DNA of 64,000 bases from Yersinia aldovae ATCC 35236. GTDB lineage: Bacteria > Pseudomonadota > Gammaproteobacteria > Enterobacterales > Enterobacteriaceae. Below, in pieces: positions 10,773 to 20,459 of this stretch. Location: the NCBI RefSeq assembly GCF_000173735.1, contig NZ_ACCB01000021.1, positions 1-64,000 on the forward strand, given 5' to 3'. The notes beneath the pieces were generated by a model. It had not been told where the DNA came from, ran no database searches, and saw nothing but the letters and a program-made list of their open reading frames with translations. Each line of letters starts with the position of its first letter. Position 1 is the first letter of the stretch. The translations under genes and the position numbers were made by a program.

Positions 10773-10849
10773 GGTGCGGTAGTTCAGTCGGTTAGAATAC
10801 CGGCCTGTCACGCCGGGGGTCGCGGGTTCGAGTCCCGTCCGCACCGCCA
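10773..10849 (+). tRNA. aspV: tRNA-Asp (GTC)
   Basis: A 77-base cloverleaf with encoded CCA. The acceptor arm GGTGCGG pairs with CCGCACC, the anticodon GTC is at 10807-10809, and the T loop is GGTTCGAGTCC. The position directly after dnaQ matches aspV of E. coli, a known integration hotspot there. The aerobactin locus begins on the other side. Confidence 0.97.
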
Positions 10850-10857
10850 ACATTCAA

Positions 10858-10887
10858 GCCCTAGTCTTATTACAGACTGGGGTTTTT
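10858..10887 (+). terminator. Intrinsic terminator after tRNA-Asp
   Basis: A 9-bp stem (CCCTAGTCT / AGACTGGGG, with one G-T pair) is followed by six T, 8 bases past the tRNA CCA end. Confidence 0.85.
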
Positions 10888-10998
10888 TGTTTGTGCTTTT
10901 TTAGGGGATACCATATTCCGTTCGCCGCCACTAAACCAATTGATTGGGGTGAGGATGGATAAAGTCTGCAATACACTCATTCTGATTCATTGGGCGTT

Positions 10999-11022
10999 AA
11001 CCCACCGTTATTCTGGTGGGTT
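10999..11022. terminator. Hairpin downstream of iutA
   Basis: An 8-bp perfect stem (AACCCACC / GGTGGGTT) lies about 50 bases beyond the iutA stop. The T tract is poor on both strands, so its strength as a terminator is uncertain. Confidence 0.45.
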
Positions 11023-11074
11023 TGAGTTAGCGTGAGTCATCAGAATGACTCTTTATTTATCAAAATCTGGCTTA

Positions 11075-13260
11075 TCAGAACAAGACAGAATAGTTCACAC
11101 CAAAGGTACGGCCACGGCCTTTGTAGGTATACAAGTCGGGTGAACCGTAGGTTGGGCTGTACAGAATCGGTGCGCGCTGGCCCCAAACCGTGGTGTAGTC
11201 TTTGTCCAGTAGGTTTTCAATACTGAAGCTGATTTTCCCCACCGGTAAGGCGTAACTGCTGAGGAAATCGATGGTGTTATAACCGTCGATTTTACGGCCC
11301 TTACTGTCAGAAACATCAAAGGTCTGCTGGGATTGTACCCGCAGATTCCAGTCACCTGGTGCCCAGCCAACATAAGCGGTGGCTTTCGATGGGCTGGCGG
11401 TATCAACCGTCAATTTCTGCCATTTACCGCTATTTTTGGTTTCAGATTTGATCAGGTTGAATGTTGCCCCAGTACTCCAATCGCTCTCTTCGAAGAAGTA
11501 ATCCACCGCACCTTCAACCCCGTAGATCCGGCGTTTATCCGGCAACACATTGATAGTCATATCTGTTTTGTTGATTGAAATGGTCTGGTCAGATAGCGAG
11601 TAATAACCGGCGATTTGAGTGCGCAGATTATCACCGGTGTAGCGCCAGCCCAGTTCATAGGCGTTAACTTTGATGCCTTCTAGTTTGGAATCATTGACGT
11701 TGACACTGTTTTGTAGCTGATAGTGGCCGTTGACTAACTGATAGCTGCCTGAGCCATAATATTTCGCCAAATCGGGGATCTCAAATCCTTGAGAGAAGTT
11801 GAACCAGGTCTGTTGGCGCTCTGCCAAATGTGCCAGTAAACCGGCGTTGAACAGGAGGTTGTTGTAATCGGTTTTCCCCCCGGCACGGCATCGGCCGATC
11901 TCGCCGTACCGTTGGCTATCGCTTGCTGCTGCGCGTAACCGACAAAATCATCGACCTTGTTCTCGGTGTACTGATAACGCACTCCACCGCTCAGGGTGAA
12001 GATTGGGTTGATGTCATAGCTGGTTTGCAGGAACGGCGCAAGGTTGGTGGTGGTGTAACCTGGGTAGCGGCCTACGTTGTAGGCATTTTGTAATGTCATA
12101 CCGCCGGTCTGTTGCGCCAGCGCCAAATTAAAGAACTGTTGATTGGCGTTGAAGCTTTCATGTTCGGCATCAATACCGTAAGTCAGCGTCAGGCTGTCGA
12201 TAGGTTTACTGTTTAGCGTCAGTTTACCGCCATAAAAATCGGTTTTTTGCTGCGAAGCGCCAATACTGGTTACCACCGAGCCGGTTTTGTTCAGAGTTGG
12301 GAACGGATAAAATGTCAGGGATTCATCACGATAGAATACCTGCGCGACTAAATCCTGCCCCCAGAAATCGGTATTGGAGTATTGCAGATTGATGAGATGG
12401 CGCTCAGTTCCTGGAATGCGATCAGAGTTTAGATTTGAGCTGTTAGACGCCAGCCCAGTACCGGTAACGGCTGAGAAGTTCTGCCCCAGATACAGCCCAT
12501 GCTTGCCATCGGATTCGCTGTTGAAATACTGAGCGGTCAACTGCAACTGCTGGTGGTCATCAATATTGAACGTGCCACTGCCCATCACATCGAGGCGGCC
12601 GGAGTATTGTAGGCCAGTTTGGGTGTTATCGATTAAGACTTCATCGCCTTTGCCGTCATACCAGCCGCCATAACGCTGGTAAGAGACAGAAAATCGCCCG
12701 AATGCTTTATCAGTGCCGCCACTGACGGCGGCGGCGGCATTCTCATCGTGGTCATTATGGCTGTTAAAGCCCGTTTTGCCGCCGAGCTGTAACTCAACTT
12801 GTTTTTCTTCCTGACCTTTTTTAGTCACGATATTGATCAGGCCGCCGGTGCTGCCACCGCCGTAGAGCGAGGTGGCACCTGAGATCACTTCAATGTGGCC
12901 AATATTGAACGGATCAATTGAATCAAGCTGGCGGCTATCGCTGCGTGATGAGTTCAGGCGAACACCGTCGATCATCACCATCATTGAGCGACCACGCATA
13001 TTCATGCCGTAATTGGTTCGCCCTTGACTGCTGACATCCATGCCTGGAATCAATTGTGCCAGAATGTCTTTGATTTCTTTGCCCGCCTGAACCTGTTGTT
13101 CTAGTTCCTGGCCTTCAATCACCCACGTTGTTTGTGCCATTTCTGTCACACTGCGGTGCGATCGGCTGGCGGAAACTACCATTTGATCTTCTGCCCATGC
13201 AGCGGGTGCGAGCATGGCTAACAGGCACGGATTTAATACCCAGAGGTGTCTGCGTTTCAT
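11075..13260 (-). pseudogene. iutA: Ferric aerobactin receptor IutA, with a frameshift
   Basis: TonB-dependent outer-membrane receptor of about 728 residues if the frame is repaired; E. coli IutA has 731. It has a signal peptide, a plug domain (VIEGQELEQQVQ, MNMRGRSMMVMIDGVRLN, GATSLYGGGSTGGLINIVTKKG) and a 22-strand barrel ending in FGVNYSVLF. Reading changes frame at a C6/T4 run on the + strand (11872-11881): AVPGGK continues as TDYNNLLFNAG only after adding one base. Both halves align fully to IutA with no other damage. It is therefore a very recent mutation or a base-calling error. It lies 52 bases after iucD and is probably the last gene of the iuc operon. Confidence 0.9.
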
Positions 13261-13312
13261 TATTATTCCCTGTATTCCCCTATTGGGGGCTGTGTTAAAA
13301 GTCGTTGTGGTT

Positions 13313-14641
13313 TTAAAACTCGGTATGGTTGAGCGTGGCGTGTTCTGTGCAGGGAGTGACCCCCGATTGCTGACTTCGCCACTGGATCACCGCCGGGGTG
13401 GAGGTTAAGTCGAACTGTTCACATCCTAAAGCCCGGTTGAGAATTCGTGCTGACCGCCAAGCCATCAAGCTGAGTTGAGGTTCAGCGATGCCGTGGCTGT
13501 GCATACCGGCGTTTACCGCAAATAAGCAGTTATCGCGTGGGCCGCGCCAGTCGAGGGTAAAGTCGGGTGCCACCCGGTATTGATAGTCGGCGGTGGTTAT
13601 CAGGCGGTTGGCCAGTGGTTGCAGGAATGCCGGGCGTTCCTGCTGATAACCGGTCGCAAAGATAACCACGTCGGTATCAATGCTTTCTTTGCCTTGGTCG
13701 AGATGGTGATGGGTCACTAATTGGTAGCCGTTGCCCTGCGCATGTATCGCTGTCAGTGAGCGGCTGGGTAACAAACAGGTCCAAGGCTGCTCACGCAATA
13801 CTTCAAATTGGTGATACATCGCCCGGTAAATAGTCAGTAGCGACTCACTGGTTATGCCGTCAGACGTCATTTTCTGCTCGGCCAACATCCGCTGTTTGGC
13901 GTTATCGTTAAGGGTATAGAAGCTATCAACGTATTCCGGCGTGAAATACTCATTAGCAAAAGCGGCTTCATCCAACGCGTTGTAGTTATTGCGGCGCGAA
14001 ATCCAGTTCAGTTGTGCCGGTTGACCCCATTCCCCACGGAAGATGTTCAAGAACAAATCCGCACCACTCTGGCCGCCGCCAACAAGAGTGACTCGTTTGC
14101 CCGTCAGGTTCGGATTGCGTAGCGCCATCTCACTGGCGTGGAAACAGCGGTCATTTTGTTCTGTCACGCATTCCGGCAGCTTGATGCGTTTGCCTATCCC
14201 CAAGCAAACATGGCGCGCATAGTAGACTTTCCGTGCTGTGGTGACGACAAAATGGCGCTGCTGATCGTCAAAATCCACACTCTGAATATCCTGACTGAAC
14301 GCCAATGAATTCAGGCCATTGGCCGCCCAGCAGAGGTAATCTGCAAACTCTTCCCGTGAGACGGTACGGTGTTCTGTGGTTAAGAACCGGTAGAATTTCT
14401 TCCGCTGAACCAAATAGTTAAGAAAGCTGTATGGGTTAGTGGGCGATACTGCGCTGACCAAGTCTTTCAAAAAACTGGTCTGCATGTGGCAATCCGGCAC
14501 CATCATACCGGGGTGCCAGGAAAAGTGCGGTTTACGCTCAAAGAATTTGCTGTTAAAGCCAGAAACTTCACTGCCGAGCGCGGCAATACTGAGGTTGAAT
14601 GGGCCGATGCCAATGCCGATGAAATCCAGAGTCTGATTCAT
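13313..14641 (-). CDS. iucD: L-lysine N6-monooxygenase, aerobactin synthesis
   Basis: 442 residues, the usual length. FAD-binding GIGIGPFNLSIAA is at the N-terminus, the NADPH-binding segment is VTLVGGGQSGADLFLN, and the C-terminal flavin motif is VIFATGYQQERP. It hydroxylates the epsilon-amino group of lysine with O2 and NADPH, the first committed step of aerobactin synthesis. Its start overlaps the iucC stop by four bases, indicating translational coupling. Confidence 0.96.
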   Translation of the reverse strand: MNQTLDFIGIGIGPFNLSIAALGSEVSGFNSKFFERKPHFSWHPGMMVPDCHMQTSFLKDLVSAVSPTNPYSFLNYLVQRKKFYRFLTTEHRTVSREEFADYLCWAANGLNSLAFSQDIQSVDFDDQQRHFVVTTARKVYYARHVCLGIGKRIKLPECVTEQNDRCFHASEMALRNPNLTGKRVTLVGGGQSGADLFLNIFRGEWGQPAQLNWISRRNNYNALDEAAFANEYFTPEYVDSFYTLNDNAKQRMLAEQKMTSDGITSESLLTIYRAMYHQFEVLREQPWTCLLPSRSLTAIHAQGNGYQLVTHHHLDQGKESIDTDVVIFATGYQQERPAFLQPLANRLITTADYQYRVAPDFTLDWRGPRDNCLFAVNAGMHSHGIAEPQLSLMAWRSARILNRALGCEQFDLTSTPAVIQWRSQQSGVTPCTEHATLNHTEF

Positions 14642-16386
14642 TGGGCTAGCTCCTTGGTGACCAAATAAAGAGGGTTATCCAGATCCTGCAAGTAATTCGG
14701 TAGCATACGATTGCCACCGTCTTGCTCTGAATAGGTGAGTTTCACCGGGTTGAGAACCACACGAATAATTTGTGGTTTAAACAAATCAAATAAGGCAAAG
14801 CGCGCTGCCATGTCGGGATGTTGCGCCATGTAGCGCTTTAGCACTTGTGCCAGCAGTTGATAAAACCGCTGTTCACTGACACCACAAACGTGCATCAGCG
14901 GTGAGATAAATCGCAGAACGGTGACGAAATGTCCCGTTTGTAAGTCGTGGATCAGATAGTTGGCAGACAAGCGTGCGGTCACCTCTTTCACCACGTTTGG
15001 CAGGGAGGCTGCTTGCGGAAACTCTTCATCGACCAGGCGCATATCACCCTGAAAGTCTTTTAATAAGATGCGCTGTGGCACATGGTCTTTCATCACTAAG
15101 GTGATGTTTTGTCCGTGGGCAATCAGCGCCACGCCGTAACAGCACATCAGATGGTAGATTGGCACCACTACCACGCGGAACATCTGTTCCAGCCAGGCTT
15201 CGGCACTTAACCCTGATCGTGCTATATAGGCCGCGATCAGCGGATAGCCCTGATTATCGGTTTCCATCAGCGTCGCCATCAAAATAGCTTGCTCGCCCGG
15301 TTGCAAATAGCAGGATGGATTTTCCCGCCAGATAACGCCGAGCATTTCCTGATAGCGATACGGGGCTTTGTTTAACGTGGCATAGGTTGGGTGTGTCATA
15401 TAACCGGCAGCCGGTTCGCCGAGGATTTCGGCTCCGCTTTCACGTAGCGTCCGGTCTTGTGCGAATACTTGCTGCAACCAGCGCGACGCTGCTGGGCCTG
15501 CGCTAATGTACTTACCGGGGATGCCACGATAGCAAGAGGTGTTATAGATAGTCAGTGGCAATTTGATATCAAATGGCACACGACGACTGACATTAGTTAA
15601 GGTGCGTAGTGACTGTTGCGCCAGATAGTGATCGCCAAATTCCCCCAGTTCTACCAATTCACCTTCGGCTAGCTGTGGCAGGAAGTGTAGGGCAATTTTT
15701 TGCTGCCATTGCCACGGGTGTAAAGGGACCGGCACCCAATCGTCATTCAACGCAAGCTCCTGCCAGCGGTGCTCAAAGCGCTGGCGTTCAGTGCTGTCCA
15801 TCGCACTGCTGAGCAACCTGTCCAACGGGAGTTCAGCATCCGCGCACCAGACAAAACTGCGACGTTTGGCCGCAACCCAATGCAGGCGGAATTGGCCTTG
15901 ATATTCTGGCGCATAATGTTGCAGGGCGGTCAGGCCCCAACCACGGCGGCCTTTATTGAAAATAAATTTCGGGTGGCCGGCGAGCAGACATTGCAGCGCA
16001 TCAGCATCGAGTGCTATCAGGCTGTCAGCGCTCATGCCATGACGCGCAGCAAGCAATTGCATGTCTCCCCGTAATGTGGCGTATAAGTCTTCCAGGTGCT
16101 CGGCCACCTGTGCGTCATCCATGTTTAGCACCTGAGCCAACTGGCGCAATATGTGATCAGCGGTCAGTGGTACTCCCTCGCAGTGCAATGAGGTGGGATC
16201 AATTTGCAGCCAACCCCAGATACCCCGTTCAGCGTGAAAGGTATAAACCGCACTCGGTAAGGCTATGCGCCATGTCTGACCCTGTGGTTCGGCATTCAGG
16301 GTGCGCTCATATTCCAGTTCGGCGAGGATCTTGGCTACCATTTGGCGGTTAACCCGCTGCCAGTGGCTATAATCGTTGGTGGTCAT
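14638..16386 (-). CDS. iucC: Aerobactin synthase IucC (NIS synthetase)
   Basis: 582 residues, matching IucC (~580). The IucA/IucC nucleotide-binding core shows HPWQWQQKI, TLTNVSRRVPFDIKLPL and the C-terminal FhuF-like GHFVTVLRF region; GQNITLVMKDHVP and LLKDFQGDMRL are the conserved late blocks. It joins the second N6-acetyl-N6-hydroxylysine to the citryl intermediate using ATP. It overlaps iucB and iucD by four bases on each side. Confidence 0.95.
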   Translation of the reverse strand: MTTNDYSHWQRVNRQMVAKILAELEYERTLNAEPQGQTWRIALPSAVYTFHAERGIWGWLQIDPTSLHCEGVPLTADHILRQLAQVLNMDDAQVAEHLEDLYATLRGDMQLLAARHGMSADSLIALDADALQCLLAGHPKFIFNKGRRGWGLTALQHYAPEYQGQFRLHWVAAKRRSFVWCADAELPLDRLLSSAMDSTERQRFEHRWQELALNDDWVPVPLHPWQWQQKIALHFLPQLAEGELVELGEFGDHYLAQQSLRTLTNVSRRVPFDIKLPLTIYNTSCYRGIPGKYISAGPAASRWLQQVFAQDRTLRESGAEILGEPAAGYMTHPTYATLNKAPYRYQEMLGVIWRENPSCYLQPGEQAILMATLMETDNQGYPLIAAYIARSGLSAEAWLEQMFRVVVVPIYHLMCCYGVALIAHGQNITLVMKDHVPQRILLKDFQGDMRLVDEEFPQAASLPNVVKEVTARLSANYLIHDLQTGHFVTVLRFISPLMHVCGVSEQRFYQLLAQVLKRYMAQHPDMAARFALFDLFKPQIIRVVLNPVKLTYSEQDGGNRMLPNYLQDLDNPLYLVTKELAQ

Positions 16387-17333
16387 ACCGCCCCCTCCCG
16401 GAAGAAATCAGTGCGCTGATTCACTATCAGCCGCGAGCGTTTATGCGGGAAATCAAACTCTTTCAAGGTGTGGTAGCCCGCCGCTGGCAGGTGACGGAAC
16501 AAACGCTGGTTATCGGCGCGCGGTTCAGCCACCACTCGGGTTGTCCGTGGTTCGTCCAGATAGAGATAGTGTGTCAGGCCCCGTAGCCAACTGCGAATGT
16601 ATTGCGCACCCCGCCAGTGCTCTTCACCCACCAGCATATGCAGCCCACGGTCAAAAGGCTGCCAGCGGTAATGGCGGCCAATTCTATCTTCCGCTGCCCA
16701 GTAAACTTCAAAATAACCAAACGGTTGGTCGTCGAAACAGCCCAGTAACGGATAGCAATAGCTGGAATCTAATTGGCGTTGCAGATAAGCCGTCTGAACC
16801 TCAAGTGGGCCGCTCATTTCCCAGAAGGCATCGATGCGCGGTGAGTTCATCCAGCGGGTAAATTGCTCGGCGTCACGGCCAATGTCGGGTAACCGGAAGC
16901 TCAGGATGCGTTTAATGTTGGGATCGAAACGGCGATAGACCTCACCGTGTGGGCGGGCAGGGCGTTGCGGGAAGCAGATATCCCGTTCGGCATCATATTG
17001 CATCTGACCAGAACTCTGGTTGGGTGCTGCTATCCGCCACAGCGGAAACTGATAAAACAGCTCCCGTGGCAGATAGTCACCGTTTGCCAAGGCAAACAAT
17101 GCCTGTGCCTGCGGTTCTTCCCGCCACTCAGTATACGGTAAGGCAATACCGGTTAATTTTGGTGCGGCGATGAATAATTGATCTAACATGGACACCAGCC
17201 AGCCGGTTGGCAGCGGCCCCGGTAAGTGCAACACGGCGCTGCCGTCCAAGCCTAAACCGAGGGTGAGGTTTTTTTCCAGATGTTCACAGCGAAAACCGCC
17301 ACCAGAGTGCATCAATTTGGCGTGTGGCATCAT
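16383..17333 (-). CDS. iucB: N6-hydroxylysine O-acetyltransferase IucB
   Basis: 316 residues (family ~315). The C-terminal half is a GNAT acetyltransferase fold of the siderophore type (RWMNSPRIDAFWEMSGPLE, GYFEVYWAAEDRIG, GLHMLVGEEHWRGAQYI). It acetylates N6-hydroxylysine with acetyl-CoA to make the hydroxamate ligand. It is translationally coupled by ATGA overlaps to iucA upstream and iucC downstream. Confidence 0.95.
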   Translation of the reverse strand: MMPHAKLMHSGGGFRCEHLEKNLTLGLGLDGSAVLHLPGPLPTGWLVSMLDQLFIAAPKLTGIALPYTEWREEPQAQALFALANGDYLPRELFYQFPLWRIAAPNQSSGQMQYDAERDICFPQRPARPHGEVYRRFDPNIKRILSFRLPDIGRDAEQFTRWMNSPRIDAFWEMSGPLEVQTAYLQRQLDSSYCYPLLGCFDDQPFGYFEVYWAAEDRIGRHYRWQPFDRGLHMLVGEEHWRGAQYIRSWLRGLTHYLYLDEPRTTRVVAEPRADNQRLFRHLPAAGYHTLKEFDFPHKRSRLIVNQRTDFFREGAV

Positions 17334-19093
17334 CGGGTAACACCTTGTTTGGTTGGGTGAATGACATTAAACGGGTTAGCAAAATCAAAATAGATGACTG
17401 CCGGATCCACGATGGTGTTTTCGTTGAGATCGTGCAGATAACAGAAGAAATTACCTTTGCAGTTCCAGTGGGTGCTATTGAGCACATAATCCAGGCACAG
17501 GGTATTTTTAGCGCTAGCGCGTAGGCCGCTAAGTGCGTCACGAATCCGAGCCATCAGATTCTCTTCGCTGTCGAAACCGGCCGCCGCTAACGCTGCGGTG
17601 ACCGCCAGGCTGGAGTTCACCAGCAGGTAGTATGGGAAGTACCGCAGCAATTGTTGCTCACTGAAGCGATTCTCCGCTTCAGCTTCACCAATCTCTTCCA
17701 GCCACGGGGCCGCACCACGGGTAAAGCCGCTGCCCTGACAGTCGCGATACAACATGCCGATTGGCAAGTCTTGCTGCATCTCCACCAGAATGTTTTGTTG
17801 ATGCGCCAGTAGCACCAGCCCGTAGTCGGCCTCGGTACTAAACAGCGGTAACAACACATGCTGGCAATAGGCATCTAACCAACAGTGGGTGGCTTGTTGT
17901 AATGGCAAGCTCAACCGCGTGGCTAAACGGCGTACTGCGCAAGCCAATAGGCTGTCACCACCGTCCGGCGCTGCTTGTGTCAAGGTCACCAGGACATTGG
18001 TTTGTGTATCTGGCTGGCTGAACAACAGGTTGTCGCGTAGCACCAGCAGGCTCTCTTCTTGAACCGTGCCATCCGCCGACCGTAAACCCGCCCAGCCATC
18101 TTCCTGCATCACGCGGAAGGTCGGGTAGCGCGCTTGCAGCTCTTGCCAGCGCGGGGTTAGCGACAGCCGAGCCAGACGGATACCGCGTTTGGCTTCTTTC
18201 ACTGACAGGGTACGTACCGAGTTGGTTAGGCGTACGCTGAGTGAGAATTTGATCATGTCGCGGTTTGATGAGCTGTAGAGCGAGCGCGAGGAGCTAGTGG
18301 GTAACCAGCGTTCGCCAACTTCGCCCAGATCCCGTAATACGCCTTGTTGCACTAATTGTTGGCACCAATCCTGTGTCAACAGGTGATCAGCTTGCCACGG
18401 GTGCATCGGTAATAGCCAAATGTCATCGGTAAAGTGCGCGAGCAGTTGTGGTGCGCTCTCGCTGGCGAAGCGTTGCAGGCGCTGTTGCAGTGTCAGCTTG
18501 AGGCTCTCGCCGCACAGGTAGTTTTTATCCACGGCAAACCAGCGCAGTGGAAAGCGGGCCGCAAAGTCTGGCAGGTAACGGTGCGCCTGTTTTTCATCAA
18601 AAGGTTCATGGGATTTTGGTGCTGGGTGGAAAGCGTGGCCGACCAGTAATCCTTGCTCTGCTTCGGCAAAATTGAGCGGTTTATCGCGCAGTGACGGCCA
18701 ATCCAGACGAATATTGATAGCTTGCTGAGTATTGTTATGACTTTCCAGCACCCTTTGGCGAAAACGCGCAACGACATCTTTAGAGAGCGCACCTTTTATC
18801 GCGGGCTTCTCCAATAGTAATGACACCAGTTGTTCCACGCTGATGACCGCACCGGCTCCGTCATCTTGCTGATGCAGATAAGCAGGAAAGAGATAGTGAT
18901 TATGCTGTGTCGGGGAAATATGCAGTAAGGCGATGCGGATAGCTTGTGAAGATGACAGCGGAATGTGGAGTTGTGGGTACTGCTGGTTGTTCTTAGCCGG
19001 AATTACCTGCCAATCCTGGCTTTCACGCATTAGTGCGTTGAGGAAACATTGCGCAGCCACATCGGTTGTCGCGGTTTCTAACTGGATAGTCAT
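17330..19093 (-). CDS. iucA: N2-citryl-N6-acetyl-N6-hydroxylysine synthase IucA (NIS synthetase)
   Basis: 587 residues. It shares the NIS synthetase core with IucC: GHAFHPAPKSHEPF, MHPWQADHLL, PTSSSRSLYS, KFSLSVRLTNSVRTLSV and LLAHQQNILVEMQ. It adenylates citrate and couples the first hydroxamate lysine. It is the first gene of the iucABCD-iutA operon. The upstream 110-base spacer to the divergent MFS gene carries a Fur-type operator, so iron repression of both directions is expected. The frame is intact over its full length. Confidence 0.96.
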   Translation of the reverse strand: MTIQLETATTDVAAQCFLNALMRESQDWQVIPAKNNQQYPQLHIPLSSSQAIRIALLHISPTQHNHYLFPAYLHQQDDGAGAVISVEQLVSLLLEKPAIKGALSKDVVARFRQRVLESHNNTQQAINIRLDWPSLRDKPLNFAEAEQGLLVGHAFHPAPKSHEPFDEKQAHRYLPDFAARFPLRWFAVDKNYLCGESLKLTLQQRLQRFASESAPQLLAHFTDDIWLLPMHPWQADHLLTQDWCQQLVQQGVLRDLGEVGERWLPTSSSRSLYSSSNRDMIKFSLSVRLTNSVRTLSVKEAKRGIRLARLSLTPRWQELQARYPTFRVMQEDGWAGLRSADGTVQEESLLVLRDNLLFSQPDTQTNVLVTLTQAAPDGGDSLLACAVRRLATRLSLPLQQATHCWLDAYCQHVLLPLFSTEADYGLVLLAHQQNILVEMQQDLPIGMLYRDCQGSGFTRGAAPWLEEIGEAEAENRFSEQQLLRYFPYYLLVNSSLAVTAALAAAGFDSEENLMARIRDALSGLRASAKNTLCLDYVLNSTHWNCKGNFFCYLHDLNENTIVDPAVIYFDFANPFNVIHPTKQGVTR

Positions 19094-19137
19094 GATCCCA
19101 TATCACTCTTGATTCAATTGAGAATAATTCTTATATC

Positions 19138-19160
19138 AATAATATTTATCATTATCAATA
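19138..19160. promoter_or_regulatory. Fur box between iucA and the divergent MFS gene
   Basis: The stretch AATATTTATCATTATCAAT closely matches the GATAATGATAATCATTATC Fur consensus, with a further partial match (GAGAATAATTCTTAT) just to the left at about 19120-19134. The two overlapping or adjacent units are typical of strong iron-repressed promoters. It probably controls iucABCD-iutA and the divergent exporter/reductase pair. Confidence 0.8.
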
Positions 19161-19203
19161 AGATTATGATACCATTTTTCAATGGAATGCCCTTAAATCC
19201 TTA

Positions 19204-20454
19204 ATGTTATTAACGGTTAATTCACTTTTAATGCAAATCTCCCCTCAGTCTGGCTCCCGTTCATGCGGGAATATGTCCTCTTCCAATTGGCCGTTAGCTT
19301 TTTGCGCTGGGCTATTGGGTATCGGGCAAAATGGTTTATTGGTGGTGCTACCGGTATTAGTGAGTAAGACTCACTTATCTCTGTCGGTATGGGCAGGTTT
19401 GCTGACTCTGGGTTCAATACTGTTTTTAGTGGGTTCACCGTGGTGGGGCCGCCAATCGGAGATTCGTGGTTGTAAGTTTGTTGTCATCATGGCGCTGACC
19501 GGCTACTTGCTCAGTTTTGTGTTATTAACTCTGGCGGTGTGGGGGTTGGCGGCAGGGTGGTTAGCGGAAATGGTCGGGTTGGGGGGGCTTATCATGGCGC
19601 GTATTATTTATGGCCTAACGGTGTCTGGCATGGTGCCAGCCTGCCAGACATGGGCCTTGCAGCGCGCCGGATATGAGCAACGGATGGCGGCACTGGCCAC
19701 CATCAGTTCAGGTTTGAGTTGTGGCCGTCTACTTGGCCCGCTGTGTGCCGCGCTGTTTCTTTCAATACACCCGATGGCCCCTCTCTGGTTGATGGCGATA
19801 GCCCCATTGATCGCCCTGCTGGTGGTGTGCTTCCAATATAATGATCCGCCGTTACTGCCGGTGGTACATCAACAAAATAGGTTGCAGATCAGCATGTTAC
19901 CTTATTTGCTCTGTGCGCTATTGCTGGCGGCAGCGGTGAGTCTGATGCAACTTGGGCTGGCCCCTCATTTGAGCCAATTATTCAATGATTCTGCTACGAC
20001 AGTGAGCCACCATGTAGCCATTTTGCTGAGTGTGGCTGCCGGTTGTACTTTGTTAGCACAGTTTCTGGTCGTGCGTCCACAACGCTTTACACCTTCTCAG
20101 TTGCTGCTGGTGGCAGCCTTATTTATGGTGTTTGGCTTAGGATTGATGTGCACTCAGCCCTTGGTATTATTTTATGCGGGTTGTGCGCTGACTTCCTTTG
20201 GGGCCGCGATGGCGACACCCGGTTACCAATTGATGCTGAACGATAAGTTGTCTACCGGCAAAGGTTCCGGTGTGATTGCAACCAGCCATACATTGGGTTA
20301 TGGCATGAGCGCGTTAATGGTGCCCGTTGTGGCAAAATTTTACGGTGAGTCACAATTGGTCACTGCGGCACTGATGATGGCCATTCTGTTAAGCGGTATC
20401 AGTGGTTGGCTGTGGTGTCAGCATCGAAAAACAGCATATTCTGCGGGAGAGTAA
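19204..20454 (+). CDS. MFS transporter of the aerobactin locus (probable siderophore exporter)
   Basis: 416 residues with about 12 hydrophobic segments and an MFS loop 2-3 motif region (GSPWWGRQSEIRG). Starts at 19231 or 19273 are also possible; 19273 (MSSSNWPLAF) puts the first membrane helix at the usual position and has a weak GGGA upstream. It is divergent from iucA across a Fur box and sits 5 bases before the reductase gene, which suggests aerobactin export or handling. ShiF-type MFS proteins play such a role elsewhere, but orthology is not shown here. Confidence 0.8.
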   Translation: MLLTVNSLLMQISPQSGSRSCGNMSSSNWPLAFCAGLLGIGQNGLLVVLPVLVSKTHLSLSVWAGLLTLGSILFLVGSPWWGRQSEIRGCKFVVIMALTGYLLSFVLLTLAVWGLAAGWLAEMVGLGGLIMARIIYGLTVSGMVPACQTWALQRAGYEQRMAALATISSGLSCGRLLGPLCAALFLSIHPMAPLWLMAIAPLIALLVVCFQYNDPPLLPVVHQQNRLQISMLPYLLCALLLAAAVSLMQLGLAPHLSQLFNDSATTVSHHVAILLSVAAGCTLLAQFLVVRPQRFTPSQLLLVAALFMVFGLGLMCTQPLVLFYAGCALTSFGAAMATPGYQLMLNDKLSTGKGSGVIATSHTLGYGMSALMVPVVAKFYGESQLVTAALMMAILLSGISGWLWCQHRKTAYSAGE

Positions 20455-20459
20455 CTGAC

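Noticed and set aside
14439-16861. Several open frames antisense to iucB, iucC and iucD
   Set aside because: They lie wholly inside strongly supported genes and have no domains, so they are shadow frames of GC-rich coding sequence.
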